Shown in pieces: positions 7,099 through 18,526 of a stretch of DNA of 64,000 bases (positions within the stretch are counted from its first letter, which is position 1; each line of letters begins with the position of its first letter). The position numbers and the translations under genes are program-made. The notes beneath the pieces were generated by a model, which did not search any database, was not told the origin of the DNA, and saw only the letters and a program-made list of their open reading frames with translations. Source of the stretch: Caulobacteraceae bacterium UBA3198 (GTDB lineage Bacteria; Pseudomonadota; Alphaproteobacteria; Caulobacterales; Caulobacteraceae); the NCBI GenBank assembly GCA_002363865.1, contig DEWY01000009.1, positions 62,001 through 126,000 of the forward strand. Direction: 5' to 3'.

Positions 7099-10068
7099 TT
7101 AGAACCGCAGGTTCAGGCCGACCGCGAAGATGCGGCCGAGGGTGTCGTAGGCGCTGGGCAGGGTGTTGCCCGAGTTGGCCGACGTGGTGGCCGCTTCGTT
7201 GCCGAGGACCGGGGGATCCTTCTCGAGCAGGTTCTGCACGGAGAAGGTCACCTTGGCCACGTCGTTGAAGGCGTAGCTGGCGGCCAGATCGATGTAGTTG
7301 TAGGCCTCGATTTCGCGGAAGGCCGCGAAGGTGTTGGGCTGTTGAACCGGCTCGATCTCGACCTTGTTCAGGTGACGCCACAGGTAGGACACCTGCAGGT
7401 CGCCCATGGTCCAGGTGGTCCGCTGAACGAAGCGGAACTTGTGGGTCGGGTTGCCGCAGCTGGTGCCGTAGTAACCCAGGCAGTCGATTTCCGGCACGGT
7501 GGTGCTCGAGCGCGACTCGTTGGTCAGGTAGTAGTTACCGGTCCAGGAGAAGGCCAGGCTGCCCCAGCGCTCATTCAGGCCGACGGTGTCGAGGTCGAGG
7601 CCGAAGTTGACCGCAGCTTCGATACCTTCAGCACGAATGTAGTTCAGGTTGGTGGTGAAGCGCTGGACGCCCGAGCCCGGCGAGGCGATGTCGCCGTTCA
7701 CACGGACGATACGGTCGCAGAACCGCTGGATGCCGGAGACATAGCAGCCGTCCAGGGTTTCCTGGGCGGAGAAGGCGCCGATGTAGTCCTTCACCTCGAT
7801 GTCATAGTAGTCGAGCGAGATGACCGGGCTGCGCAGAGCGGTCAGGAAGGTAGGCGTCCAGACCAGGCCGACGGTGGTCGTATCCGCCAGTTCCGCCGAC
7901 GGCAGGTTCTGGAGATCGGTGCCTTCGAAGGTGCTGATCTGGCCGGACACGATGTCCTGAACCGTACCGACCTGGGCGGCCGTCATACCGGTGGCGATAC
8001 AACGGGCGCGGACTTCCGCCGAGATGGCGTTCGGGTTGCCGACCGAGCAGTAGTCATAGTCGGCGTTCCGCAGGGCGGTGATCACCGGCGCGGCGAGTTC
8101 GCCGACGTTCGGGGCGCGGGCGGCGCGCTGACGCATGACACGCAGCAGCAGGCCGTCGAAGGGCTCGTAGTTCACGCCCGCCTTCCAGGTGCTGTAGGTC
8201 CCGGAAGGATTGTAGTCGGAGTAGCGATAGCCGAGTTCCAGACCCAGGGACTGAGCCAGGGGCTGGTCCATGGCGATCGGAACGATCATTTCGCCGAAGA
8301 TTTCGTGCGCGTCGAAGCCGCCCGCGATCGGCAGCTGGTTGCCGCCGGCGCCGCCGAGGCAGCTGACCGGAGCGAGCTTCCAGCACTCGTCGGGGGTGAA
8401 GCGACCGAACTCTTCGCGGTATTCCACGCCAAGCGAGGCCACGACGGGCTGGGTCGCCCAGGGGCTTTGCAGCGCGCCGAGTTCACCGTTCACAGACGCG
8501 TTGAACACGGTCTGCTCGTAGTTTTCCGAAATGATCGCCGTGGCGCTGGAATAGGCCGCCATGGCAGGCGTGATCGCCCCGAAGGCGCCGAAGGGATTGA
8601 TCGGCACGCAGGCGGCGGTGTCGACGCGGCAGGTCGTCGTGGAGACGGCGTTCAGCGCGTTGCCGAAGTTGGTGGTGTTGGTGTAGCCGGCCGAGATGTT
8701 GGTCCGGTCAACCTCACCCTTCTGCAGGTAGATGTCCCAGTTCCAGTTTTCCATCAGCTGGCCACGCAGGCCGAGGGTGAACTGGAACATGTTGTTGTCG
8801 TACTGGGTCGAACGGGCGCCCAGCTCAACGGTGCGGCGGCGGATAACCAGGCTCAGGTCATCCGGGGTGTCGACCACGCCGTTGTTGTTCAGGTCACGCC
8901 AGCTGGTGGCCGGCAGGGTGCCGGCGGTGCGGGCGGTGTTGGCCGCATTGATCAGGGTCGTTTGAGCCTGGGCGGTCAGATAGGGGTTGGCCAGCGGCAC
9001 GAAGAAGGAGTTGCCGAAGATGCCCGACGGGGCGACCTGCTGGGTCACGTTGGTCGACGAGTAGATGAAGCGGCCATAGGCCTCGACATTGTCGGCCAGC
9101 TCATAATAGCCGATCGCGGTGGCGCCGTAACGCTCCTGCGGGGTCTGATAGTAGTTGTAGGGGTTGAAGTTGAACACCGAGCAGTTCGGGCCCAGCGTAC
9201 CGTCTTCACGGAACTGAAGCGCCGAGGTGCCGACGCCGGTGATCTGGGTGCGGGTCGGGATGGTGGTGGTCGAACCACCAGCCGCCACGGCGTTGGGGCC
9301 GCCGCAGCCGGCCGGCGACGGGGTCGGTTGCTGGCCGTTGAGGAAGTTCTGATAGTTGGCGCCGTTGGCGGTCACGATGCCGAGGTTGCCGAGCGGGCGG
9401 GCGCCGAGCAGGACGGCCTCACGCTTGGAGTAGTTCATGCTCATGGCGACGTTGCCGCGGCCATCGGCGATGTTGGAGCCGAAGGTCAGCGAGGTCGAGA
9501 TCACTTCGCCGTCGCCTTCGCCGGTCACCGAGTACTTGGTGTCCAGTTCGACGCCTTCAAAATCCTTCTTCAGGATGAAGTTGATGGCGCCCGAGATGGC
9601 GTCCGAACCGTACACGGCCGAGGCGCCGCCGGTGATGACGTCAATGCGCTCGAGGAAGGCGGTGGGGATGACCGAGACGTCAACGCGACCGTCGGTGTTG
9701 TAGGGGGTGACCCGCTGACCATCGATCAGGATCAGGTTCCGCTGGGCGCCGAGGCCGCGCAGGTTGATGGTCGACACGCCGGCGGTGCCGTTGTTCACCG
9801 CGTCGCCGTCCGAGGGGACGGAGATGGGCAGGAAGCGGATGATCTTTTCCACTTCCGGCTGCTGCTGCAGACCGATTTCGGCCGCGCCGACCGTCAGGAT
9901 CGGGCTGGCCGACTCAAGGCCGGGCACCTGAATGCGCGAACCGGTGACGACCAGTTCTTCGACTTCGGCGACCTGGGCGGCGGCCGGCGAAACGGCCATG
10001 GCGGCGAACGCCGCACCACAGATCATCGATGACGCCATCAGGCGCTGTCGCTTGGATTTGATGTTCAA
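7099..10068 (-). CDS. TonB-dependent outer-membrane receptor
   Basis: This 989-residue protein imports a ligand across the outer membrane using TonB energy. It starts with a signal peptide ending in AQVAEVEE, then a TonB-box-like EELVVTGSRI. A plug domain follows, with INLRGLGAQRNLILIDGQRV and ASAVYGSDAISGAINFILKKDFEG, then a beta-barrel ending in the C-terminal aromatic signature (VGLNLRF). TTG at 10068 was chosen as the start because a GGAGG site lies 8 bases upstream and the signal peptide then begins MNIKSKRQ. A longer frame upstream has no such site. The ligand is unknown. Adjacent genes (peptide ABC transporter, also minus strand) hint at oligopeptides, but this is inference. Confidence 0.92.
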   Translation of the reverse strand: MNIKSKRQRLMASSMICGAAFAAMAVSPAAAQVAEVEELVVTGSRIQVPGLESASPILTVGAAEIGLQQQPEVEKIIRFLPISVPSDGDAVNNGTAGVSTINLRGLGAQRNLILIDGQRVTPYNTDGRVDVSVIPTAFLERIDVITGGASAVYGSDAISGAINFILKKDFEGVELDTKYSVTGEGDGEVISTSLTFGSNIADGRGNVAMSMNYSKREAVLLGARPLGNLGIVTANGANYQNFLNGQQPTPSPAGCGGPNAVAAGGSTTTIPTRTQITGVGTSALQFREDGTLGPNCSVFNFNPYNYYQTPQERYGATAIGYYELADNVEAYGRFIYSSTNVTQQVAPSGIFGNSFFVPLANPYLTAQAQTTLINAANTARTAGTLPATSWRDLNNNGVVDTPDDLSLVIRRRTVELGARSTQYDNNMFQFTLGLRGQLMENWNWDIYLQKGEVDRTNISAGYTNTTNFGNALNAVSTTTCRVDTAACVPINPFGAFGAITPAMAAYSSATAIISENYEQTVFNASVNGELGALQSPWATQPVVASLGVEYREEFGRFTPDECWKLAPVSCLGGAGGNQLPIAGGFDAHEIFGEMIVPIAMDQPLAQSLGLELGYRYSDYNPSGTYSTWKAGVNYEPFDGLLLRVMRQRAARAPNVGELAAPVITALRNADYDYCSVGNPNAISAEVRARCIATGMTAAQVGTVQDIVSGQISTFEGTDLQNLPSAELADTTTVGLVWTPTFLTALRSPVISLDYYDIEVKDYIGAFSAQETLDGCYVSGIQRFCDRIVRVNGDIASPGSGVQRFTTNLNYIRAEGIEAAVNFGLDLDTVGLNERWGSLAFSWTGNYYLTNESRSSTTVPEIDCLGYYGTSCGNPTHKFRFVQRTTWTMGDLQVSYLWRHLNKVEIEPVQQPNTFAAFREIEAYNYIDLAASYAFNDVAKVTFSVQNLLEKDPPVLGNEAATTSANSGNTLPSAYDTLGRIFAVGLNLRF

Positions 10069-10165
10069 GGTCAGATCCTCCAGCGGGCCGATCACACATC
10101 CGAGACGGACAGGCGCCGAGCCGCTCCCCACAAAAAAAGTGTCCCGCGGATCGAGACCGACCCGG

Positions 10166-10191
10166 GTTACGAGGGAGTTACGGGGGTTACG
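10166..10191 (-). repeat. three direct GTTACG repeats upstream of the TonB receptor
   Basis: GTTACG occurs at 10166-10171, 10177-10182 and 10186-10191 (CGTAAC on the coding strand), spaced 11 and 9 bases apart, about 100 bases upstream of the receptor start. This could be an activator or repressor site; no known binding motif was recognised. Confidence 0.4.
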
Positions 10192-10287
10192 GAACGAGGG
10201 TCAACGGCCATTAACAAGCCGCAATGTTTTCGCGCCCTACCTGTCACATTCCAGACACAGACTGGTCACGGCTAAGGCGCTTGACGA

Positions 10288-11979
10288 TCATTTCATGCCC
10301 CGATCCGCACTCTGAGCATCTTGGACGCATAGATATCGCGTCCGGTGGTGGTCGATTATGTTGTCGACCCATCCGGTCACTCTGGGGTTCACCAGGGCCT
10401 TTGTGTTCAAAAAATAGACCGGAACAATGGGCGCATCCTCCAGCATGATACGCTCGGCCTCGGCCAGGTAGCCCGCCCGGATCTCAGCGTCCGGCTCGTT
10501 GTCGGCCTTGCGCAGAAGCTCGTCATAGGTGGGATTGCTGTAGTCCCCATAATTCTGCGAGCCGGCCGAGGACTGGTTCAGATAGAGGAAGCTCATGGCG
10601 TCGTTGTAGTCGGCCACCCAGCCGGCGTCGGCGATCTGGAAGTCCCGCACCCGGTAGGCCGCGTAGGCGATCTGGACCTCGTTCTGCGCCAGGGCGAGAT
10701 CGATTCCCACCTGTTTCAGGTCGGCCTGGATCGCGGGCATGAACAGGGTCGGGTCCGACGAATTTCGGTGCTTGATCTCAAGCTTCAGGGGATTGGACGG
10801 GCCATAGCCGGCCTGCGCCAGCAGACGCCGGGCCTCGTCCTGGCGCCGCTCTAGGGACCAGTCGACCCATTCCGGCTCCGGAGGCGAGACATAGTTGGCC
10901 ACGCCAGGCGGCACGTAGTTGTAGGCCGGAACCTGGCCACCGCGCAGCAGCTTGTCGGTGATGAACTCCCGGTCGATGGCCATGCTGACGGCCCGGCGCA
11001 CCCGGATGTCCTGCAGCGGCTCGACATTGGAATTGAACGCTAGATAGGCGACGCCGAGATAGGTGTGGGTCCGCACATAGTCCGGGATTTCCTGGCGCAG
11101 GAAGCCGATCCGGTTGGACTGGACCTCATAGCTGATGTCCAGCTCCCCGCGGCGCACCCGACGCTCGGAGCTCGCCGCATCGGTGGTGGGGTAATAGTAG
11201 ACCTGATCCACGCAGACCTGATCGGCCTCGTAGAACAGCGGGTTCTTGGTCATCTTCACATAGTCCCCCAGCCGCCAGGTCTCGATGCGGTAGGGGCCGT
11301 TGGTGACGATGTTCTGCGGCTGGACCCAGGCGTCGCCCAGGCGCTCCACCAGATGCTTGGGCACCGGCGACATGGTCTGGTGCTTGGCCACTTCGGTCAG
11401 GTAGGGCGCCGGATGCACCAGACGGATTTCCAGGGTGCGGGGATCGATCGCCCTGACGCCCAGGGTCTCGGCCCCGGCCTTGCCTTCGTTCAGCGCCTGG
11501 GCGCCCTCGATGAAATAGAGCAGCGAGGAATATTCCGAGGCCGTCTCCGGCAGCAGGATGCGACGCAGGGAGAAGACGAAGTCCTCGGCGGTCACGGGCA
11601 CGCCGTCGGACCAGACGGCCTCGCGCAGATAAAAGGTCCAGACCAGGCCATCGTCGCTGACCTCCCAGCGCTCGGCCATGCCGGGCGCCACGCCGCCGCT
11701 GGCGTCGTCCTGGGTCAGCCCGATGAAGGCGTCAGAGAGGATGCGGCTCTCCCAGGTGCCGGTGGCCTTATGGGGATCCAGGGTCGCCGGCTCGGAACCG
11801 TTGCCGATCAGCAGGCAGACCTCGCCCTCAGGACAGGGCGGGCGCACCGGCGCCTGAGGCGCGCAGGCCACCGCGGCGGTCAGGATCGCAGGGACGAGGA
11901 TCGCCAGGGCGACCTTGGGCGAAGAGAAGAGATTGCGCCGACCGCGGCGGACCTCTTCAATGAGGCTTGGAAAGATCAT
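10288..11979 (-). CDS. peptide ABC transporter substrate-binding lipoprotein
   Basis: This 563-residue SBP_bac_5 (OppA/MppA-like) protein binds peptides in the periplasm for the OppB/OppC permeases upstream. After a short basic N-terminus and hydrophobic segment comes a lipobox (AVAC), so it is lipid-anchored. The family pattern is clear: NGSEPATLDPHKATGTWE near the N-terminus, WTFYLREAVWSDGVPVTAEDF, and RRAVSMAIDREFI. Its ATG (11977-11979) overlaps the ATG of the oppositely oriented gene at 11978, so the two genes have no room between their starts. No strong ribosome site is seen. It is separated from oppC by that antisense gene, so it needs its own promoter or readthrough. Confidence 0.9.
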   Translation of the reverse strand: MIFPSLIEEVRRGRRNLFSSPKVALAILVPAILTAAVACAPQAPVRPPCPEGEVCLLIGNGSEPATLDPHKATGTWESRILSDAFIGLTQDDASGGVAPGMAERWEVSDDGLVWTFYLREAVWSDGVPVTAEDFVFSLRRILLPETASEYSSLLYFIEGAQALNEGKAGAETLGVRAIDPRTLEIRLVHPAPYLTEVAKHQTMSPVPKHLVERLGDAWVQPQNIVTNGPYRIETWRLGDYVKMTKNPLFYEADQVCVDQVYYYPTTDAASSERRVRRGELDISYEVQSNRIGFLRQEIPDYVRTHTYLGVAYLAFNSNVEPLQDIRVRRAVSMAIDREFITDKLLRGGQVPAYNYVPPGVANYVSPPEPEWVDWSLERRQDEARRLLAQAGYGPSNPLKLEIKHRNSSDPTLFMPAIQADLKQVGIDLALAQNEVQIAYAAYRVRDFQIADAGWVADYNDAMSFLYLNQSSAGSQNYGDYSNPTYDELLRKADNEPDAEIRAGYLAEAERIMLEDAPIVPVYFLNTKALVNPRVTGWVDNIIDHHRTRYLCVQDAQSADRGMK

Positions 11980-12532
11980 GAGGCAACCGATGACAGGTTT
12001 TTGGCCCGGGGCAAGACTCAGCCTGGCGCTCGCCGGCGCCTGCGCGCTGGCGCCGCAAGGCGTCCAGGCGCAGTCCCCCACCGTGCCGGGACGGGCGGCG
12101 ATTCTGCAGTCCCTGCTGGACTGCCGCGGGCTCAGCGACGATGCGGCGCGATTGGCCTGCTACGATCAGGCCGCCGGCGTCATGGACCAGGCCGAGGCCA
12201 AGGGCGACATCGTGGTGGTCGACCGCGAGCAGGCCCGCACCGTGCGCCGCCAGACCTTCGGCTTCACCATGCCCTCCATGGCGCTCTTCGAACGCGGCGT
12301 CGCGCCCGAGGAGATGGACAACATCACCGGCGTGGCCAAGCGGGCCTATCAGGCCGACGGCAAGTGGGTGATTGAGCTGGAAGACGGCGCGGTCTGGCAG
12401 CAGACCGACACCGAGGTGGTCGGCCGCCGCCCGCGGGCCGGAACCAAGGTGGAGATCCGCAAGGCCTCCCTGGGCAGCTACTTCATGAACCTGGACGGCC
12501 AGCGCGCCGTGCGGGCCAAGCGGGTGCAATAG
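11978..12532 (+). CDS. secreted hypothetical protein with DCRxLSDDAARLACYD motif
   Basis: The 184-residue protein has a Sec signal peptide ending near AQGVQAQS. The mature part begins with LDCRGLSDDAARLACYDQAAG. This short two-Cys motif is frequent in alphaproteobacterial exported proteins and also appears in TagO/VasI-type proteins; the Cys pair could form a disulfide. The rest (FGFTMPSMALF, WVIELEDGAVWQQTD) is predicted beta-rich and matches a common conserved hypothetical family. No function is known. It lies on the opposite strand between oppC (ends 12552) and the peptide-binding protein (starts 11979), interrupting what would otherwise be one operon. ATG 11990 is an alternative start. 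Confidence 0.75.
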   Translation: MRQPMTGFWPGARLSLALAGACALAPQGVQAQSPTVPGRAAILQSLLDCRGLSDDAARLACYDQAAGVMDQAEAKGDIVVVDREQARTVRRQTFGFTMPSMALFERGVAPEEMDNITGVAKRAYQADGKWVIELEDGAVWQQTDTEVVGRRPRAGTKVEIRKASLGSYFMNLDGQRAVRAKRVQ

Positions 12533-12551
12533 CCACCCGCGCCGGCGGCGC

Positions 12552-13460
12552 CTATCGGTCCTTGGGATCGATGGCGTCGCGCAGGCCGTCGCCGATGAAG
12601 TTGAAGCTCATCAGGGTGACGACCATGGTCAGCGACGGGAAGACCAGCAGCCACCAGGCCAGCTCCATGTCCTGGGCGCCGTTGGCGATCAGGGTGCCCA
12701 GCGAGGCCATGGGCGGCTGAACGCCGAGGCCCAGGAACGACAGGAAGCTCTCGGCCAGGATCACCGCGGGGATGGTCAGGGTCACATAGACCACCACCGG
12801 ACCCAGCAGGTTGGGGATGATGTGCTTGGCGATGATGCCGCCGTCGCCCAGGCCCGCGGCGCGGGCGGCCTCGACGAACTCCTTGTGCTTCAGCGACAGG
12901 GTCTGGCCGCGCACGATCCGCGACATGGTCAGCCACTCTACCGCCCCGATGGCCACGAAGATCAGGATGATGTTCGAGCCGAAGGTGACCATCAGCAGGA
13001 TGACGAAGAAGATGAAGGGCAGCGAATAGAGCACGTCGACGACGCGCATCATGATCTCGTCGATCCGCCCGCCGAGATAGCCGGCCATCGCCCCCCAGGC
13101 GACGCCGATGATCAGCGAAACACTGGTGGCCACCAGACCGATGGCGAGCGAGACCCGAAGCCCCGTCAGGAGGCGCGCCAGCAGGTCGCGCCCGAGCGAG
13201 TCGGCGCCCAGCAGGTGGCCCTGGGTGAGCGGCGGGGCCCACACATGGTCCTTGTTGATCTGGTCATAGGCATAGGGCGTGAAGTACGGCCCGATGATCG
13301 CCGCCAGCACCAGCAGGCCCAGCACGATCATGCCGCCTACCGCCGCCTTGTTGCGCAGCAGCCGGCGGCGCGCATCGTCCCACAGGCTGCGCCCCCGGGC
13401 GGCCTTTTCCATGGTTTCTGCGCCGACCCGCGAACCGGGCGTCAGGATGGTTCCGGTCAT
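12552..13460 (-). CDS. oppC: peptide ABC transporter permease, OppC type
   Basis: This 302-residue inner-membrane permease belongs to the BPD_transp_1 superfamily. It has an N-terminal cytoplasmic segment, a first helix (MIVLGLLVLAAIIGPYF), the HLLGADSLGRDLLARLL motif typical of OppC/DppC, and the EAA loop EFVEAARAAGLGDGGIIAKHIIPN that docks to the ATPase. Its ATG (13458-13460) overlaps the oppB stop in an ATGA arrangement, so translation is coupled. The partner ATPases (OppD/OppF) are not in the window and must be supplied from elsewhere. Confidence 0.93.
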   Translation of the reverse strand: MTGTILTPGSRVGAETMEKAARGRSLWDDARRRLLRNKAAVGGMIVLGLLVLAAIIGPYFTPYAYDQINKDHVWAPPLTQGHLLGADSLGRDLLARLLTGLRVSLAIGLVATSVSLIIGVAWGAMAGYLGGRIDEIMMRVVDVLYSLPFIFFVILLMVTFGSNIILIFVAIGAVEWLTMSRIVRGQTLSLKHKEFVEAARAAGLGDGGIIAKHIIPNLLGPVVVYVTLTIPAVILAESFLSFLGLGVQPPMASLGTLIANGAQDMELAWWLLVFPSLTMVVTLMSFNFIGDGLRDAIDPKDR

Positions 13461-14380
13461 GACAGGCGCACCCGCGGATCGAGAACCGCGTGCAGCAGGT
13501 CGGCGATCAGATTGAGGATCAGGATCAGGGCGGCGTAGAAGATCACCATGCCCATGACCACGGTGTAGTCGCGCTGCAGCGCGCTGATGACGAAGAACTT
13601 GCCCAGGCCCGGCAGGTTGAAGATCTTCTCCACCACCAGGGAGCCGGTGATCAGGCCCGCGGCGGCCGGCCCCAGATAGCTGACCAGGGGCAGGATGGCC
13701 GCGCGCAGGGCGTGGCGGCGCACGATCCGGTTTTCCGGCAGGCCCTTGGCCCGGGCGGTGCGGATATAGTTCGAGCGCAGCACCTCGACCATGCCGGCCC
13801 GGGTCAGGCGCGAGATGATCGCCACCTGCGGCAGGGTCAGCACCACGATGGGCAGGATCAGGTTGGTCAGCGCCCCGCCATTCCACCCGGCGCTGGGCAG
13901 CCATCCGAGCTTGGAGGCGATCACCAGCACCAGCACCGGGGCGGTGACGAAGGTGGGAATACAGACCCCCAATATGGCGATGGTCATGACCACATAGTCG
14001 GTGGTCTGGTTCTGTCTGAGCGCCGCCAGCACCCCGAGGCTGACGCCGATGACGGTGGCCAGGATGATGGAGGACAGGCCGAGCGTCAGGCTGACGCGAT
14101 AGTTCTCCTGCAGGATCTGCAGGACGGTCTTATCCTTGTATTTCAGGGACGGCCCCAGGTCCCCCTGGACCACGCCGGCCAGATAGGCGCCGTACTGTTC
14201 GTGAAGCGGCCGGTCCATGCCGTACTTGGCCATGACATTGGCCTCGATCTCCGGCGACAGCTTGCGGTCCCCGTCAAATGGGCTGCCTGGGGCGGCGCGC
14301 ATCATGAAGAAGGCCACCGTGATCACCAGGAACAGGGTGGGAATGGCGATGAGAAGGCGTCGGCCTATGAAACGCAGCAT
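13457..14380 (-). CDS. oppB: peptide ABC transporter permease, OppB type
   Basis: The 307 residues match the normal OppB length (about 306). It opens with MLRFIGRRLLIAIPTLFLVITVAFFMMR, a standard first helix, followed by APGSPFD and a multi-helix permease core with the EAA loop (YIRTARAKGLPENRIVRRHALR). The start at 14380 was chosen on family N-terminus; the open frame continues upstream with polar sequence. It forms the promoter-proximal gene of an oppB-oppC pair. Confidence 0.94.
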   Translation of the reverse strand: MLRFIGRRLLIAIPTLFLVITVAFFMMRAAPGSPFDGDRKLSPEIEANVMAKYGMDRPLHEQYGAYLAGVVQGDLGPSLKYKDKTVLQILQENYRVSLTLGLSSIILATVIGVSLGVLAALRQNQTTDYVVMTIAILGVCIPTFVTAPVLVLVIASKLGWLPSAGWNGGALTNLILPIVVLTLPQVAIISRLTRAGMVEVLRSNYIRTARAKGLPENRIVRRHALRAAILPLVSYLGPAAAGLITGSLVVEKIFNLPGLGKFFVISALQRDYTVVMGMVIFYAALILILNLIADLLHAVLDPRVRLS

Positions 14381-14499
14381 GAGGGGTGGCTTGGTCTTCC
14401 GCTGAAGGCCTGCGGCCTGGGGGCCGGGCGTTGCGAAACTTTCATCGCGCCCCGATGATGTCAAACAAAGCCGTAACCCTCGTCACATCCAAGGCCCCC

Positions 14500-14907
14500 A
14501 TGACCCAGTTCCGACGCGTCACCGACCAGTTCTCCGTGAGCCCGCAGATCGCCGTGGACGACGTGGCGCAGGCCGCCGCCCAAGGGGTGGTCCTGATCAT
14601 CAACAACCGCCCCGACGGGGAAGATCCGGCCCAGCCCCAGGGGGCGGAGATCGAGGCGGCGGCGCGGGCCGCGGGCCTGGACTACGTCGCTATTCCGGTG
14701 CGCGGCGGCCCTGACGCCGCCCAGGCCCAGGCTCAGCGGCAGGCCGTCGAGGCCGCCCAGGGGCCGGTGCTGGCCTATTGCCGGTCCGGCACGCGCTCCA
14801 TCGTCACCTGGGCGATCGGTCAGGCCCAGTCGGGCGTCATGGATCGCCAGACCCTGATCGCCCTGGGCGCCGAGGCCGGCTATGACCTCTCCGGCGTGCT
14901 CGGTTGA
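14500..14907 (+). CDS. TIGR01244-family sulfur transferase (DUF442, rhodanese-like)
   Basis: The 135-residue cytoplasmic protein matches the beta-lactamase-hydrolase-like phosphatase/sulfurtransferase family: FRRVTDQFSVSPQI at the N-terminus, INNRPDGEDPAQPQG in the middle, and the active loop YCRSGTRS with nucleophile Cys about residue 90. The loop is of the six-residue rhodanese type. In other bacteria related domains are fused to MBL persulfide dioxygenases; here an MBL-fold gene lies nearby (15161) but of another subfamily. The start could be ATG 14455 instead, which has no better ribosome site. Confidence 0.83.
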   Translation: MTQFRRVTDQFSVSPQIAVDDVAQAAAQGVVLIINNRPDGEDPAQPQGAEIEAAARAAGLDYVAIPVRGGPDAAQAQAQRQAVEAAQGPVLAYCRSGTRSIVTWAIGQAQSGVMDRQTLIALGAEAGYDLSGVLG

Positions 14908-14920
14908 GCCCCGCTGGCCT

Positions 14921-15079
14921 TTAGCGCAGCTCGGCGAGACTGACCCGGGCGGCCATCGCCGCCGGCTCGGCCTCGCAGCTGGCCAGCGCCAGGGTCAGCT
15001 GAGCCGCCATGAGACACAGCATGGCGAAGGCGGCCCGTTGGAGCCGTTTTGAGACAAAAATGGCGGCGTCTGCGATCAT
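14921..15079 (-). CDS. small hypothetical protein with one hydrophobic segment
   Basis: A 52-codon frame encodes a peptide with a basic start, one hydrophobic stretch (AAFAMLCLMAAQLTLALASC) and a polar tail, as in a small membrane protein or short exported peptide. A GGGAAG site precedes the ATG by about 8 bases. It sits tail to tail with the TIGR01244 gene and head to head with the MBL gene. No homolog is recognised; coding status is plausible but not certain. Confidence 0.4.
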   Translation of the reverse strand: MIADAAIFVSKRLQRAAFAMLCLMAAQLTLALASCEAEPAAMAARVSLAELR

Positions 15080-15160
15080 GTCTGACTTCCCTGCCCTATC
15101 ACCGCCCCTGTTCCGCAACTTCGGCGCCGCCAGGATCGCCGCCCCCGGGAGCCCCTGCTG

Positions 15161-16060
15161 ATGATTCCCTATGTCCGTGAGATCCAGTTCGAGTACGGGG
15201 TCTGCGATCAGGTCTCGCCGCTGATCCGCCGGGTGGTGGCCCGCAATCCAGGCCCCTTCACCTTCATGGGGACCGGCACCTACATCGTCGGCCGCGGCGA
15301 GGTGGCGGTGATCGATCCAGGGCCGGACCTGCCCGAGCATCTGGAGGCGATCCTGGCGGCCCTGGAGCCCGGCGAGCGCGTCACCCACATCCTGGTCACC
15401 CATCACCACAGCGACCACTCGCCCCTGGCCCGGCCGCTGAAGGCGAAGACCGGAGCGGCGATCTATGGGTGCGCGGTCGGGGCGGCGGCCGAGGAGTCCA
15501 CCATCCGCACCGAGGCCGGGGCTGATTTCGACTTCGCCCCGGACGTCAGCCTGTGCGGCGGCGGACAGGTGCTGGAAGGGCCGGGCTGGACCCTGGAGGC
15601 GGTGGCCACGCCGGGCCACACCTCAAACCACATCTGCTTCGCCCTGAAGGAGGAGAACGCCCTGTTCTCCGGCGACCACATCATGGGCTGGTCGACGACC
15701 GTCATCACCCCGCCCGACGGGGACATGACCGACTATATGGAGAGCCTGGAACGGGTGAAGGCCCGGGACTTCGACGTGCTCTGGCCGACCCACGGGCCGC
15801 CGATCCGGGAGGTTACGCCCTTTATCGAGGCCTACGCCACCCACCGCCGCGCCCGGGAGGCCCAGGTGCTGGCCGCCGTGGGCGAGGGCTATGAGCGGAT
15901 CGTCGACATGGTGCCCAAGCTCTATGCCGACGTGGATCCACGCCTGCATCCGGCGGCGGCGAGATCGGTTCTGGGTCACATGATCGACCTGGTCCGCCGG
16001 GGCAAGGTGGCCACCGACGGACCGGCGTCGATCGACAGTCGCTATCGTCTGGCGACCTAG
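15161..16060 (+). CDS. MBL-fold metallo-hydrolase
   Basis: A 299-residue metallo-beta-lactamase fold protein of the LACTB2-like group. It shows the metal-binding motif THHHSDHSP (about residues 84-92), a later GHTSNH histidine, SGDHIMGWSTTVI with the bridging Asp, and the final metal histidine in WPTHGPPI. A C-terminal winged-helix-like domain follows. Related proteins act as hydrolases or nucleases, but the substrate cannot be read from sequence. It ends 3 bases before the convergent acyl-CoA synthetase stop. Confidence 0.88.
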   Translation: MIPYVREIQFEYGVCDQVSPLIRRVVARNPGPFTFMGTGTYIVGRGEVAVIDPGPDLPEHLEAILAALEPGERVTHILVTHHHSDHSPLARPLKAKTGAAIYGCAVGAAAEESTIRTEAGADFDFAPDVSLCGGGQVLEGPGWTLEAVATPGHTSNHICFALKEENALFSGDHIMGWSTTVITPPDGDMTDYMESLERVKARDFDVLWPTHGPPIREVTPFIEAYATHRRAREAQVLAAVGEGYERIVDMVPKLYADVDPRLHPAAARSVLGHMIDLVRRGKVATDGPASIDSRYRLAT

Positions 16061-16063
16061 GGT

Positions 16064-18373
<2,310 letters not shown>

Positions 18374-18488
18374 CAATTCGCTCCCTAGGTTATCGGCGTT
18401 CTTGCGGGCTAAGCTAGTTTTGCGACGCTCGTTACGCAACGAGAGTCGCCCGCCAGGGGCGCGAAGGGACGATCCTTGCGCGAAAGGG

Positions 18489-18517
18489 GTGACAGCCCCG
18501 CCGTCCTGGGTTAAATC
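18489..18517 (+). promoter_or_regulatory. candidate promoter for the aro leader
   Basis: GTGACA (18489-18494), 17-base spacer, TAAATC (18512-18517). The -35 matches 5 of 6 consensus bases and the -10 is weak. It would place the transcript start within a few bases of the leader ATG at 18527, that is, nearly leaderless. This is inference from spacing. Confidence 0.4.
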
Positions 18518-18526
18518 TGCTCCATC

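Noticed and set aside
7342..10032. An 896-codon plus-strand frame antisense to the first TonB receptor
   Set aside because: Its composition is typical of a shadow frame (Val/Gly/Arg/Asp rich). The minus strand has signal peptide, plug, barrel, ribosome site and terminator.
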